From: Phenylobacterium sp.
GTDB taxonomy: Bacteria > Pseudomonadota > Alphaproteobacteria > Caulobacterales > Caulobacteraceae
Direction: 5' to 3'
DNA: 64,000 bases
Assembly: GCF_030693405.1 (NCBI RefSeq)
Contig: NZ_JAUYAW010000009.1
Location: forward strand, 17,812 to 81,811
The translations under genes and the position numbers were made by a program. Of this stretch, positions 1 through 9,162 are shown in pieces; the stretch's first letter is position 1; every line of letters starts with the position of its first letter. The notes beneath the pieces are model-generated. The model was not told the origin of the DNA and searched no databases. It worked only from the letters and a program-made list of their open reading frames with translations.

Positions 1-1325
1 TAGGTCTCGTGCACCTGGGCCCGGGCCGCGCCCAGGGGATAGTCCACCATGTCCGGCGCCGGGGCGGGGGCCAGGTGGCCCTCGGCGAAGCCAGACGCGC
101 CCGGGGATGGCGGCTGGTAGGCCGGCTCGTGGCGGGCGGAGGTTTCGCTGAGGCCCGGGATCGCCTGGGCGAGGGCCGGACCCCAGCCGCCGCCGCTCCA
201 GCTGGAAAAGCCCTGGGCCGAGGGTCCAGGGCGATAGGCGGGCGCGGGCGTCATGCCAGGCCGCAGGCCTTGCAGCGCGTCGGCGGCCACGGTGGTCGAG
301 GCCCGGTGTCCGGCGCCGGCCAGGGCGTGGCGCAGGCCGCCGACGATCAGACCGCGCACCAGCGCCGGGTCGCGGAAGCGCACCTCGGCCTTGGCCGGAT
401 GGACGTTCACATCCACCAGGGCTGGATCGAGCTCCAGGAACAGAGCCGTCAGCGGATGGCGGTCGCGGGCCAGGAAGTCGGCATAGGCGCCGCGCAGGGC
501 GCCCTGCAGCAGGCGGTCGCGGACCGGCCGGCCATTGACGAACAGGTACTGGTGGGCGGCGTTGCCGCGGTTCAGGGTCGGCAGACCGGCATAGCCCGAC
601 AGGCGCACGCCCTCGCGGACATGATCGATCAGCAGGGCGTTGTCGGAAAACTCCCGCCCCATGATGGCCGAGAGGCGGGCCAGCCGGCCCACATCGCCCT
701 CCGGCTCGGCGGGCAGGCGCAGAACCTTTCGCCCGTCGATCTCCAGGCTGAAGCTGACGGCTTCATGGGCCATGGCCTGGCGCTTGATCTCCTCGGCGAT
801 GGCCATGGCCTCGGCCCGCTCGGACTTCATGAACTTCAGACGGGCCGGTGTGGCGTAGAACAGGTCGCGCACCTCCACCCGCGCCCCGTGGGGGCCGGGG
901 AAGGCGGCCGGCGACACCTGGCCCATCGCCCCGCCGTCGACCCGCAGGGCGTGGGCGTCAGAGGCGCCGCGCGCGCGGCTGGTGATGGAGAGCCTGGCCA
1001 CCGAGCCGATGGACGGCAGGGCCTCGCCCCGGAAGCCCAGGGTGGCGATACGCAGCAGGTCATAGTCGCCGGCGTCGTCGGGCAGGAGCTTGGAGGTGGC
1101 GTGGCGCTCGACCGCCAGCAGCAGTTCGTCCGGCGAAAGGCCAAAGCCGTCATCGGCCACCAGGATGCGGGACAGGCCGCCGCCGTCCACCTGCACCTCG
1201 ATCTGTCGCGCCCCGGCGTCCAGGGCGTTCTCGACCAACTCCTTGATGGCGCTGGCCGGCCGCTCGACCACCTCGCCGGCGGCGATGCGGTTGACGGTTT
1301 CGGGGGGAAGGCGATGGATGCGCAT
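1..1325 (-). CDS. mutL: DNA mismatch repair protein MutL (partial, C-terminus beyond left edge)
   Basis: This frame is missing from the ORF track because the gene runs off the left edge. I read it from the ATG at 1323-1325. It begins [20 protein letters not shown] and shows the GHKL ATPase motifs of Mut[12 protein letters not shown] (motif I), DDGFG (motif II) and [10 protein letters not shown] (motif III). A DVNVHPAK-type segment and a proline/alanine-rich linker follow. The last readable residues, [12 protein letters not shown], match the start of the MutL C-terminal dimerisation domain, so about 440 residues are present. MutL couples MutS mismatch recognition to strand incision and repair. 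The gene is divergent from the GumN-like gene, with about 70 bp between their starts. The identification is firm. Confidence 0.97.
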   Translation of the reverse strand, partial: MRIHRLPPETVNRIAAGEVVERPASAIKELVENALDAGARQIEVQVDGGGLSRILVADDGFGLSPDELLLAVERHATSKLLPDDAGDYDLLRIATLGFRGEALPSIGSVARLSITSRARGASDAHALRVDGGAMGQVSPAAFPGPHGARVEVRDLFYATPARLKFMKSERAEAMAIAEEIKRQAMAHEAVSFSLEIDGRKVLRLPAEPEGDVGRLARLSAIMGREFSDNALLIDHVREGVRLSGYAGLPTLNRGNAAHQYLFVNGRPVRDRLLQGALRGAYADFLARDRHPLTALFLELDPALVDVNVHPAKAEVRFRDPALVRGLIVGGLRHALAGAGHRASTTVAADALQGLRPGMTPAPAYRPGPSAQGFSSWSGGGWGPALAQAIPGLSETSARHEPAYQPPSPGASGFAEGHLAPAPAPDMVDYPLGAARAQVHET

Positions 1326-1396
1326 GTTCGAGCCTGGGTCCAAAAGGCGTTATAGGACGATTCAGGCTGCGGGGGCGGCTCTTGAGGAAAGACATA

Positions 1397-2350
1397 ATGC
1401 GCCTGACTGCGCTCCTCTGCGGACTGCTGCTTCTGGCCACCCCCGTTGGCGCGGTGGCTCAGGCGCCGCCCGGCCTGCTCGAAGACCCCGACGCGGTCCT
1501 GGTGGAGGAGCTGGTGGTCACCGCGCGCGAGATCGGCCCCGCTTGGTGGCGGGTCTCGGACGGGGACTCCACCGTCTATGTGATGGGGGTGCCCTCGGTG
1601 ATCCCGAAGGGCTCCGGTTGGGACCCGAGCGTGCTGGAGCGGCGTCTGGAGGGGGCCAATCTGGTCATCCTGCCGTTCAACAACGCCAGCGTGAACCTGC
1701 TGACGGCGCCGGGCGCGGTGGTCAGCCTGGTGCGCCTGCGGTCCTCCGCCCCTTTTGAGGAGACCCTGGAGGGCGCCTTGAAGGCGCGCTTCGTCGCCGC
1801 CCGCACCCGTGCCGGGCAAGAGGCCGACCGCTACAAGACGCGCAACGGCATGGCTGCAGCCCTGCTGCTGGTCAGCGACTATCGAGACGCCGCCCGGCTG
1901 ACGGCGGCCGATCCGGCCAAGACCATCGGACGGATGGCGGCGTCGCGGGGGATCCGTGTGGAGGCCAAGACCTATGACGCCGCCCCCCTGCTGGCCGCCG
2001 TGGTGCGCACGCCGGCGGCGGCTCAGCGGGCCTGCGTTGTGGAAGCCCTGGCGGCTGTAGAGGCGGGCCCGGCTTCAGCCGAGGCTGCGGCCCGGGCCTG
2101 GGCCTGGGGCCGCGTGCGCGAGGCCCTGGGGGGCGAGCGGAGCTATGAGCGGTGCATCGCGGCGGCGCCTGGGGCTGCGGACCTGGACGCCCGGCTAAAG
2201 GCCGACCAGACCGCCGCCATCGTGGCCGCCCTCAGGCGGCCAGGGCACAGCATAGCGGTGGTGCAGCTGCGCCCCCTGCTGGCGCAGGGGGGTGTGCTCG
2301 ATCGCCTGGGCGCGCTGGGCTACGAGATTCGCACGCCAGCCGAGGACTGA
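1397..2350 (+). CDS. TraB/GumN-family secreted protein with degenerate active site
   Basis: The start was moved from the track TTG at 1382 to the ATG at 1397, because GAGGA lies 8 nt upstream of it. The protein is about 317 aa with an N-terminal signal peptide (RLTALLCGLLLLATPVGAVAQ). After it, the stretch WWRVSDGDSTVYVMGVPSVIP followed by a LERRLEGANLVI-type segment fits the TraB/PrgY/GumN fold. Family members normally carry a GTxH motif here and a VLE motif further on. This protein has GVPS and ILP instead, so the putative metal ligands are missing. It is probably periplasmic and its function is unknown. It converges on the DUF3035 gene with 9 bp between stops. Confidence 0.75.
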   Translation: MRLTALLCGLLLLATPVGAVAQAPPGLLEDPDAVLVEELVVTAREIGPAWWRVSDGDSTVYVMGVPSVIPKGSGWDPSVLERRLEGANLVILPFNNASVNLLTAPGAVVSLVRLRSSAPFEETLEGALKARFVAARTRAGQEADRYKTRNGMAAALLLVSDYRDAARLTAADPAKTIGRMAASRGIRVEAKTYDAAPLLAAVVRTPAAAQRACVVEALAAVEAGPASAEAAARAWAWGRVREALGGERSYERCIAAAPGAADLDARLKADQTAAIVAALRRPGHSIAVVQLRPLLAQGGVLDRLGALGYEIRTPAED

Positions 2351-2359
2351 CGCCTGCGC

Positions 2360-2908
2360 TTAGAGGCCCGGCAGCTTGATGCGGCTGCCGGCGTCGCGGC
2401 GGATCACGACATTGCCGCCGCCGGTGATGGCGTTGATCCGGGCCTGCTCAGCCTCGGCGTCCACGGGGCCGGACAGGTCGGGACCGCCGGCTTGAGCCGG
2501 GGCGGCGCTTCCCCGCCAGAACATCACCCGGTCGGCGAAGCCCTTGTCCTTGTGGGCGATGTCGCCGAACTCGTCGTCGACCACATAGCGGATCAGCGGG
2601 TCGGCGCCGGCGAGGCCGGCCTTGGCCACCAGGGCCTGTTCACCCTGGCTGCGGTTGAGGCCTTCGCGCTCGCCCACCAGGGCCGCCCGGGCCGCGCTTT
2701 CGGGGCGCAGCTCCTGGGGTTGCGGCTCGCCAGGCGCCGGCGGACGCAGGGAATAGTCAGGGGGCACCACCAGCGGGGCCTTGGTGACGACCCGGAATTC
2801 GTCAGGGGTCACCTTGGTCATGCCAAGGGCCTGGCGGGTGGAGCTGCAGCCGGCCAGACCGACGGCCGCAACCAGGGCGCCGGCGAGGATCACGCGGTTG
2901 AGGGTCAT
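2360..2908 (-). CDS. DUF3035-family outer-membrane lipoprotein
   Basis: About 182 aa from the ATG at 2906-2908, with GGGAG upstream. The track start (2950) adds 14 residues before the signal peptide and is unlikely. The signal peptide ends in a lipobox (VGLAGC), giving a lipidated Cys. The body contains the family signature TPDEFRVVTKAPLVVPPDYSLRPP and a C-terminal VVIRRDAGSRIKLPGL. DUF3035 proteins commonly follow ileS-lspA in Alphaproteobacteria, and this one sits directly downstream of lspA, the enzyme that would cleave its signal peptide. The molecular function is unknown. Confidence 0.88.
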   Translation of the reverse strand: MTLNRVILAGALVAAVGLAGCSSTRQALGMTKVTPDEFRVVTKAPLVVPPDYSLRPPAPGEPQPQELRPESAARAALVGEREGLNRSQGEQALVAKAGLAGADPLIRYVVDDEFGDIAHKDKGFADRVMFWRGSAAPAQAGGPDLSGPVDAEAEQARINAITGGGNVVIRRDAGSRIKLPGL

Positions 2909-2986
2909 GACGAAACGCTCCCAAAGGCCGCCCCCGGCCGGAAAGTCCATTGCATTAGCGCAAACACAGGCCCGGCGCCAACGCCC

Positions 2987-3478
2987 TTAGGTCTTGGCGT
3001 CGCGGCGAAAGCCATCGAGCAGTAGCAGGACCACCCCCACAGAGATGGCCGCATCGGCGATATTGAACACCCACGGGAAGTAGAGCCTGGAGACATCGAT
3101 GAAGTCGACGACGGCGCCGAACCGCGCCCGGTCGATGGCGTTGCCGACGGCGCCGCCCATCACCAGGCCGAGCGCCAGGGCCATCAGGGTGCGGTCGCCC
3201 CGCTGCGCCCAGATCGCCAGGGCGATGGCCACCAGGACGGAAAAGGCCACCAGCAGCCAGCGGCCCAGGTCCTGGTCGGCCCGCAACAGGCCAAAACTGA
3301 CCCCCTGGTTCCAGACCATGGTCAGGTAGAAGGGGCCGACCACCTGCTCGCTCACCCGGGTAGGAAGGTCATAGACGAACAGGATCCAGTGCTTGGACAG
3401 CTGGTCCAGCACGATGACCGCCAGCGCCAGTCCATAGGCGGTCCAGCCGTGACGATTGATCAGGGGCGAGGCGGTCAT
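2987..3478 (-). CDS. lspA: Lipoprotein signal peptidase (signal peptidase II)
   Basis: 163 aa with four predicted transmembrane helices. LspA is the inner-membrane aspartyl peptidase that removes the signal peptide of prolipoproteins after lipid modification. Conserved family blocks are visible: the N-terminal DQLSKHWI, the central WNQGVSFGLL, and the two catalytic aspartates in GNAIDRARFGAVVDFID and FNIADAAISVG. The length is normal. It lies 12 bp downstream of ileS on the same strand, the classic ileS-lspA arrangement, and 78 bp upstream of the DUF3035 lipoprotein gene. Several lipoproteins in this window would be substrates. Confidence 0.97.
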   Translation of the reverse strand: MTASPLINRHGWTAYGLALAVIVLDQLSKHWILFVYDLPTRVSEQVVGPFYLTMVWNQGVSFGLLRADQDLGRWLLVAFSVLVAIALAIWAQRGDRTLMALALGLVMGGAVGNAIDRARFGAVVDFIDVSRLYFPWVFNIADAAISVGVVLLLLDGFRRDAKT

Positions 3479-3490
3479 GTCCGGGGCGCC

Positions 3491-6430
3491 TCAGGCTGCG
3501 CCATGGGCGGCGTCCCAGGCCGCCACGGCCTCGGCGTCGCGCAGGGACAGGTCGGGATAGCGGGGATCATCCCCCACCTCGAGCAGGATCCGCCAGGAGC
3601 GGGCGCATTTGCGGCCCTGCGCCCGCAGGGGCTCCACGGCCACGGCGGGGCTGTCGGCCAGGCGGAAGGCGCCGGCGGGGCCTTCGCCTGCGACCAGGGT
3701 CGCCTGGCTGGTGCGGAACACCTCAGCCGCATCCAGACCCTCGAAGGCGGCCAGCAGGGCCGGATCGCTGATATGGACCACCGGCGCGGCCTCAAGGGCG
3801 GCGCCCAGACGCTTTTCGCGGCGTTCCACCTCCAGGGCGCCGGTGACCACGGCGGTCACCGCCTGCACCTTGGCCCATCGGGCGGCCTCTTCCGGGCAGG
3901 CCCAGGCCGAAGGGGTCTCCGGGAAGACCCGCAGGGCGTTGGAGCCGGCCTCAGGGAAGCGGAGCGTCCAGGCCTCTTCGGTCGTGAAGGGCATGAGCGG
4001 GGCCAGCCAGACGGTCAGGCGCTCGAAGGCCAGATCCATGACTGTGCGGGCGGCCCGGCGGCGGAGCGCCGTGGCCTGGTCGCAATAGAGCGCGTCGCGG
4101 CGCACGTCGAAGAACAGGGCCGAAAGGTCCTCCTGACAGAAGGCGATCAGCGGCCGGATCACGTCCTGGAAGGCGTAGCCGGCATAGGCGTCGCGGACCT
4201 CGGTATCCAGCGCCTGCAGCCGGTGCAGGATGTAGCGCTCCAGCGGCGGCATGTCTTCCAGCGCCACGGCCTCGCCCGCGTCGTAGCCGGCGAGCGCCCC
4301 CAGCAGATAACGCAGGGTGTTGCGCAGCTTGCGATAGGCGTCGGCGGTGGTGGCCAGGATCGTCTTGCCGATCCGCTGGTCGTCGGAATAGTCGACCATG
4401 GCCGCCCAAAGGCGGATGATCTCGGCCCCGGACTCCTTGATCACCTGGTTGGGATCGACGGTGTTGCCCTTGGACTTGGACATCTTCTCGCCGTTCTCAT
4501 CCATGGTGAAGCCATGGGTGAGGACGCCGTTGTAGGGGGCGCGGCCGCGGGTGCCGGAGCTTTCCAGCAGCGAAGACTGGAACCAGCCGCGGTGCTGGTC
4601 TGACCCTTCCAGATAGAGATCGGCGGGCCAGCGGGTGTCCTCCCGGCCTTCCAGGGTGAAGGCGTGGGTGGAGCCGGAGTCGAACCAGACATCGAGGATG
4701 TCCTCGACCTTCTCGTAGCGATCCGGATCATGGGCGCCCAGGAAGTCGGTGACCGGACGGGTGAACCAGGCGTCGGCGCCTTCGGCGGCGATGGCCGCGA
4801 TGATGCGGGCGTTGACCTCTTCGTCGTGCAGGGGCTGGTTCGTCTCCTTGTCGACGAACATGGCCAGCGGCGCGCCCCAGGCCCGCTGACGGCTGATCAG
4901 CCAGTCCGGCCGGCTTTCCACCATGGTGCGGATGCGGTTGCGTCCGGCCTCGGGATAGAAGGCGGTGGCCTCGATGGCCTCGAGCGCCGTCTCGCGCAGG
5001 GTCCGGCCCCCGTGATGCGGGGTGTCCAGGGGCTCGTCCATGCGGATGAACCACTGGGGCGTATTGCGGAAGATCACCGGCGCTTTGGAGCGCCAGGAGT
5101 GCGGATAGGAATGCTCCAGCCGGCCGCGGGCCAGCAGGCCGCCGGCTTCGATGAGTTTTTCGATCACCGCCGGATTGGCCGCACCGAACTTGCCGGCCTT
5201 CTTGCCCTCGGTCTCCAGGACCTTCAGCCCGCCGAACAGGGGCACATGGGGATAGTAGGCGCCGTCGGCGTCCACCGTCTCGGGGATCTCCCGATGGCCG
5301 TGGGACATCCAGACCACATAGTCGTCGGCGCCATGGCCCGGCGCGGTGTGGACAAAGCCCGTGCCGGCCTCTTCGGTCACATGATCGCCGGCCAGCAGGG
5401 GGACGGAGAAGCCATAATGGCTGTCCAGCGCCGCCAGCGGGTGGGCGCAGACCATGCCCTGGCAGTCGATGGTCTCGATCCTGCGCCACTTGCCGATCTT
5501 GGCGGCCTTGAAGACCTCCTCGGCCAGCTTGTCGGCGACGATCAGCTTGTCGCCCGGCTTTGCCCAGGGCTCAAACTCCAGCCCCTCTTCCAGGGCCTCC
5601 ACCTGATAGGCGCCATAGGCGATGGACTCGTTATAGGCGATCGCTCGGTTGGCCGGGATGGTCCACGGCGTGGTGGTCCAGATCACGACGCTGGCCCCGC
5701 GGGCGGCGTCGGAGCCTTGCGTCACCGGGAACTTCACCCAGATCGTGGGGGAGACGTGGTCGTGATACTCCACCTCGGCGTCGGCCAGAGCCGTGCGCTC
5801 CACCGGGCTCCACATCACGGGCTTTGAGCCGCGATAGAGCTGGTTCGAGGCCACGAACTTGTGGAACTCCGCGACGATGGCCGCCTCGCTGCCATAGTCC
5901 ATGGTGGCGTAGCGGTTCTCCCAGTCGGCCAGGACGCCCAGGCGCTTGAAGCCGTCCCGCTGGACGTCGATCCACTGGCCGGCATAGGCGCGGCACTTCT
6001 CACGGAACTCGGCCTTGGAGACCTCGTCCTTGCGGCGGCCCTTGCTGCGCAGCTCCTCCTCGATCTTCCACTCGATGGGCAGGCCGTGGCAGTCCCAGCC
6101 GGGCACGAAGTCCACGTCGTAGCCCATGGCGAAGCGCGAACGGACCACGAAGTCCTTCAGGGTCTTCTGCAGGGCGTGGCCGATATGGATGGCGCCATTG
6201 GCGTAGGGCGGGCCGTCGTGCAGCACAAACAGCGGCGCGCCTTGCGCCTGCCGCGCCTTGCGGGCGGCATGGTACAGGCCGATCTCGTCCCACTTGGCCA
6301 GGATCTGGGGTTCCTTTTGCGGCAGGCCTGCGCGCATGGGGAAGTCGGTCTGGGGCAGGAAGACGGTCTCGCGATAGTCGCGTCCCGCAGTTTCGGGGGA
6401 AGCGGTGCGCTTTTCAGCGTCGTCGGCCAT
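3491..6430 (-). CDS. ileS: Isoleucyl-tRNA synthetase
   Basis: Class I aminoacyl-tRNA synthetase charging tRNA-Ile, with CP1 editing against valine. I chose the start MADDAEK at 6430 (979 aa); the track start adds a proline-rich leader, and ATG 6442 (MKNPM) is an alternative. PYANGAIHIGHA holds the HIGH motif (residues 82-85), and EKMSKSKGN near residue 650 holds KMSKS. The C-terminus reads GRKCARSWRILLEVGDDPRYPDLS where E. coli IleRS has a four-cysteine zinc finger; only one cysteine remains. That loss appears usual in Alphaproteobacteria. The gene lies between ribF and lspA. Confidence 0.97.
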   Translation of the reverse strand: MADDAEKRTASPETAGRDYRETVFLPQTDFPMRAGLPQKEPQILAKWDEIGLYHAARKARQAQGAPLFVLHDGPPYANGAIHIGHALQKTLKDFVVRSRFAMGYDVDFVPGWDCHGLPIEWKIEEELRSKGRRKDEVSKAEFREKCRAYAGQWIDVQRDGFKRLGVLADWENRYATMDYGSEAAIVAEFHKFVASNQLYRGSKPVMWSPVERTALADAEVEYHDHVSPTIWVKFPVTQGSDAARGASVVIWTTTPWTIPANRAIAYNESIAYGAYQVEALEEGLEFEPWAKPGDKLIVADKLAEEVFKAAKIGKWRRIETIDCQGMVCAHPLAALDSHYGFSVPLLAGDHVTEEAGTGFVHTAPGHGADDYVVWMSHGHREIPETVDADGAYYPHVPLFGGLKVLETEGKKAGKFGAANPAVIEKLIEAGGLLARGRLEHSYPHSWRSKAPVIFRNTPQWFIRMDEPLDTPHHGGRTLRETALEAIEATAFYPEAGRNRIRTMVESRPDWLISRQRAWGAPLAMFVDKETNQPLHDEEVNARIIAAIAAEGADAWFTRPVTDFLGAHDPDRYEKVEDILDVWFDSGSTHAFTLEGREDTRWPADLYLEGSDQHRGWFQSSLLESSGTRGRAPYNGVLTHGFTMDENGEKMSKSKGNTVDPNQVIKESGAEIIRLWAAMVDYSDDQRIGKTILATTADAYRKLRNTLRYLLGALAGYDAGEAVALEDMPPLERYILHRLQALDTEVRDAYAGYAFQDVIRPLIAFCQEDLSALFFDVRRDALYCDQATALRRRAARTVMDLAFERLTVWLAPLMPFTTEEAWTLRFPEAGSNALRVFPETPSAWACPEEAARWAKVQAVTAVVTGALEVERREKRLGAALEAAPVVHISDPALLAAFEGLDAAEVFRTSQATLVAGEGPAGAFRLADSPAVAVEPLRAQGRKCARSWRILLEVGDDPRYPDLSLRDAEAVAAWDAAHGAA

Positions 6431-6603
6431 GGGATTTTTCATCCAAGTCGGAGGCGGAGGAGGGCGGACAGGTCCCGGCGCGCGCTGGATCATAGGCTCC
6501 GGCGGCGTCACGCCGGGCGTGTAATTCGCAAGGATTTGCGGCCCCTCGTCATGGGGCGGTCCTAGCAGACCGTCGCGCAGCGAGCGAGCCCTTTAGGCGC
6601 GCC

Positions 6604-7539
6604 TCAGAAGTCGGGGATGAGGATCTGGCGGGCCTGGGCGGCGTCGCGCCGGATCTGTTCGACCATGACCTCGAGGCTTGAGAACTTCTGTTCCGGCCGC
6701 AGGAAGGTGATCAGATCGGTCTCGATGGTCTGGTCGTAGATGTCCTCATCGAAGTCGAACAGCCAGACCTCCAGCACCGGGGCCACTTCTCCCACCGTGG
6801 GATTGACCCCGATATTGGCCACGCCGGGCACCTCGCGCCCATCGGGCAGGCGGGTGCGGGTGGCGTAGACGCCGAACCTCGGCTGGACATAGTCGTCCAC
6901 CTGCACATTGGCGGTGGGGAAGCCCAGTTCGCGGCCCAACTGCCGGCCGCGCTGGACGACGCCTTCGATGGCGAAGGGCCGGCCCAGGATGGCGGCGGCG
7001 GCCTCGGGCTGGCCGTCCCGCAGGGCGTCCCGTACGCCGGTGGAGGAGTATTTCTCGCCGCTGTCATCGGCCACGGCGGCGGCGACCGAGACGCCGAAGC
7101 CGAAGTCCTGCCCATAGTCTTTCATGGTCGCGGGGCTCCCTGTGCGGCCCTTGCCGAAGGAGATGTCGAAGCCCACCGCCACGTGCCGCACCCCCAGACC
7201 CTCATGCAGGACCTGCTGGGCGAAGTCGCGATCGGTCAGGCTGGCCATCTCCTGGTCGAACGGCAAGACGTAGAACAGGTCCACCCCCAGGGCCTCAAGG
7301 GCGCGGGCCTGCTGGCCGGGCCGCATCAGTCGGAATGCTGGCGCATTGGGCGCAAAGATCTGCCGCGGGTGCGGATCGAAGCTGATGACCCCCAGGGGCG
7401 CGCCGATCTCGTGAGCGGCCTTGGCGGCCAGCGCGATGACCTGCTGGTGGCCGCGGTGGACCCCGTCGAAATTGCCGAGCGCAATGGCCGCGCCACGGTC
7501 CCGGGCCATCAGGCCCTTCCATCCCTTGATCACACGCAT
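6604..7539 (-). CDS. ribF: Bifunctional riboflavin kinase / FAD synthetase
   Basis: 311 aa, the normal RibF length. The N-terminal nucleotidyltransferase domain shows LGNFDGVHRGHQ and FDPHPRQIF; these form FAD from FMN and ATP. The C-terminal riboflavin kinase domain shows GVVQRGRQLGRELGFPTANV and GVANIGVNPTVG; these form FMN from riboflavin. The gene is 3 bp downstream of the MaoC-type hydratase stop and about 170 bp upstream of ileS, on the same strand. Its FMN and FAD products supply several flavoproteins here: ETF, acyl-CoA dehydrogenase, MnmC and the ApbE substrate. Confidence 0.97.
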   Translation of the reverse strand: MRVIKGWKGLMARDRGAAIALGNFDGVHRGHQQVIALAAKAAHEIGAPLGVISFDPHPRQIFAPNAPAFRLMRPGQQARALEALGVDLFYVLPFDQEMASLTDRDFAQQVLHEGLGVRHVAVGFDISFGKGRTGSPATMKDYGQDFGFGVSVAAAVADDSGEKYSSTGVRDALRDGQPEAAAAILGRPFAIEGVVQRGRQLGRELGFPTANVQVDDYVQPRFGVYATRTRLPDGREVPGVANIGVNPTVGEVAPVLEVWLFDFDEDIYDQTIETDLITFLRPEQKFSSLEVMVEQIRRDAAQARQILIPDF

Positions 7540-7542
7540 CGG

Positions 7543-7965
7543 TCAGGCGTCCCGCTTGGGCACGAGGACCACAGCCTCGCCGTCGGCCACGGTCTTGCCC
7601 GCGACGGTGCAGACGGTGGCGAAGGTGGCGTGGCCCTTGCGGGGATCCAATTCGCGCACCGTGACGGTGGTGGTCACTTCATCGCCAAGGCCCACGGGCC
7701 TGCGGAAGCGCAGGGTCTGGGAGACATAGACGGCGCCGGGGCCTGGCAGGCGCGAGCCCAGCACCGCCGAGATATAGGCGCCGGTCAGCATGCCGTGGGC
7801 GATGCGGCGCTTGAACGGCGTGGTCGCCGCATAGGCTTCATCCAGATGCAGGGGGTTGTCGTCGCCGGAGACGGCGGCGAAGGCCTCCACATCGGCGGCG
7901 CTTACCGTGCGGGCGATCTGTGCGCTCTGGTCCAGACTGAGGTCCTCGAAGAATAGTCCCGGCAA
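7543..7965 (-). CDS. MaoC-like (R)-specific enoyl-CoA hydratase
   Basis: Hot-dog-fold hydratase of the MaoC/PhaJ family. The track start gives 152 aa, but a TTG at 7963-7965 with GGGGAG 7 nt upstream gives about 140 aa (PGLFFEDLSLDQ at the N-terminus), the usual family length. The catalytic block SGDDNPLHLDEAYA contains the Asp/His pair that hydrates trans-2-enoyl-CoA to (R)-3-hydroxyacyl-CoA. It is followed by RRIAHGMLTGAYIS. It is the first gene of the same-strand series leading into ribF. The preferred chain length cannot be read from sequence. A PHA or fatty-acid role is inference. Confidence 0.88.
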   Translation of the reverse strand: MPGLFFEDLSLDQSAQIARTVSAADVEAFAAVSGDDNPLHLDEAYAATTPFKRRIAHGMLTGAYISAVLGSRLPGPGAVYVSQTLRFRRPVGLGDEVTTTVTVRELDPRKGHATFATVCTVAGKTVADGEAVVLVPKRDA

Positions 7966-8088
7966 GGAAACGCTCCCCTTTTTGGCCCTGCATAGACGCA
8001 ACCCTGCCCAATGCGAAGGCGCTTGAGCTGCACGGGGGCCGCGATCTGCGCCGAAGATGGCCCCGACAGGCTTCCAATGGGGAGAGCG

Positions 8089-8214
8089 ATGGAAATGTGC
8101 AAGACGCTGATCGGCGCCGCCGCGGCCCTGATCCTACTGGCCGCCTGCGACCAGACGCCGGCTGATCCGGTCCCCCCGCCGCCGCAGGCGCCGGTGGGTC
8201 AGAGCGCGTCCTGA
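8089..8214 (+). CDS. Small lipoprotein (41 aa)
   Basis: The track gives a 67-aa ORF from 8011, but ATG 8089 is preceded by GGGGAGA at good spacing and starts a clean lipoprotein signal peptide: MEMCKTLIGAAAALILLAAC. The lipobox is LAAC. The mature peptide is only about 22 residues, acidic at first and then proline-rich (ADPVPPPPQAPVG). It is transcribed against its neighbours and converges on the HAD gene with 25 bp between stops. No function is recognised. The real start and lipobox make it a credible small gene rather than noise. Confidence 0.65.
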   Translation: MEMCKTLIGAAAALILLAACDQTPADPVPPPPQAPVGQSAS

Positions 8215-8239
8215 CGCCGAGGCGCGGCGACCGCTCGGG

Positions 8240-9103
8240 CTACCAAGCCAGGTCGGCCATGGCCCAGCGCGCCTGGGCGCCTTCCTGGCGCAGCAGGGAT
8301 TCGACGGCGGCGGCGTCCAGGCCCTCAGGGGTGATCGTCTCGCCCCCATGGATGCCGGCGGCGATGAACAGGACGTCCAGACCCTGGGCGTTGGCGCCTT
8401 TGACGTCGGTGGCCACCCCGTCGCCGATGCACAGCATCCGCGAGCGCGCGACCGGACCGCCCGTCAGGCGCTCGGCCTCTGCGACGCACAGCTCATAGAT
8501 CGGCGCATGCGGCTTGCCGGCCATGACCACCTTGCCGCCGAGGGTCTCGTAGAGCTGGGCCAGCGCGCCGCCGCAATATATCAGCCTGTCGCCCCGCTGG
8601 ACCACGATGTCGGGATTGGCGCAGACCATCTCCAGCCCGCGGGCCGCGGCGCCTTCGAACCGGTCCTGATAGTCGCCGGGACCCTCGGTCTCGTCATCGA
8701 TCGGGCCAGTGCAGGCGATGAAGGCCGCCTTCTCAAGGCTCTCGAAGGACAGGCCGAGGCCCTCATAGAGCGGGGCATCCCGGTCGGGGCCCAGGCGCCA
8801 GGCGGGTCCGGGCGCCCGCTCGGCCAGCAGCAGGCGGGTGGCGTCGCCGGAGGTGACGAAGGCTGACCAGGAGTCCCGCGGCACGCCCAGGGCGTCCAGC
8901 TGGGCCACCACATCGGCCGAGGGACGCGGCGAGTTGGAGATCAGGATCACCGGTCCCCGCTCGGCCCGCCAGCGGGCCAGGGCCGCACAGGCGGCCGGAA
9001 AGCTCTCGCGGCCATTGTGGATGACGCCCCAGACGTCGCTCAGCAGGACGTCATAGTGGTCGATAAGGTCGGAAAGGCCCTGGGGCGTCTGCGGCGTGCT
9101 CAT
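8240..9103 (-). CDS. HAD-superfamily class IIA hydrolase (TIGR01459-like)
   Basis: 287 aa. The HAD motifs can be followed in order: motif I as LLSDVWGVIHNG (nucleophile Asp in a DVWG context, typical of this subgroup), motif II as ILISNSPRP, a Lys in GGKVVMAGKPHAPIYEL, and motif III as CIGDGVATDVKGA. The large C2 cap between motifs II and III is that of class IIA (NagD-like) phosphatases. The substrate is unknown. It lies just downstream of tipF and upstream of the ribF-side operon, a position where this family is often found in Alphaproteobacteria. Confidence 0.88.
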   Translation of the reverse strand: MSTPQTPQGLSDLIDHYDVLLSDVWGVIHNGRESFPAACAALARWRAERGPVILISNSPRPSADVVAQLDALGVPRDSWSAFVTSGDATRLLLAERAPGPAWRLGPDRDAPLYEGLGLSFESLEKAAFIACTGPIDDETEGPGDYQDRFEGAAARGLEMVCANPDIVVQRGDRLIYCGGALAQLYETLGGKVVMAGKPHAPIYELCVAEAERLTGGPVARSRMLCIGDGVATDVKGANAQGLDVLFIAAGIHGGETITPEGLDAAAVESLLRQEGAQARWAMADLAW

Positions 9104-9162
9104 GGCCTGCGGCGGTAAAGGTCGCCGGCTCCGCGGTCAATCGAGGTGTGCGGCGGTAAGCT

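Noticed and set aside
836-1819. 327-aa minus ORF carrying MutL-like fragments
   Set aside because: It is an off-frame reading of mutL. The true MutL frame from 1325 runs without a break to the left edge, so no frameshift is implied.
9108-9159. Direct repeat TGCGGCGGTAA at 9108-9118 and 9149-9159
   Set aside because: Only 11 bp in a GC-rich context near a gene end; likely chance or a small duplication, with no other regulatory sign.
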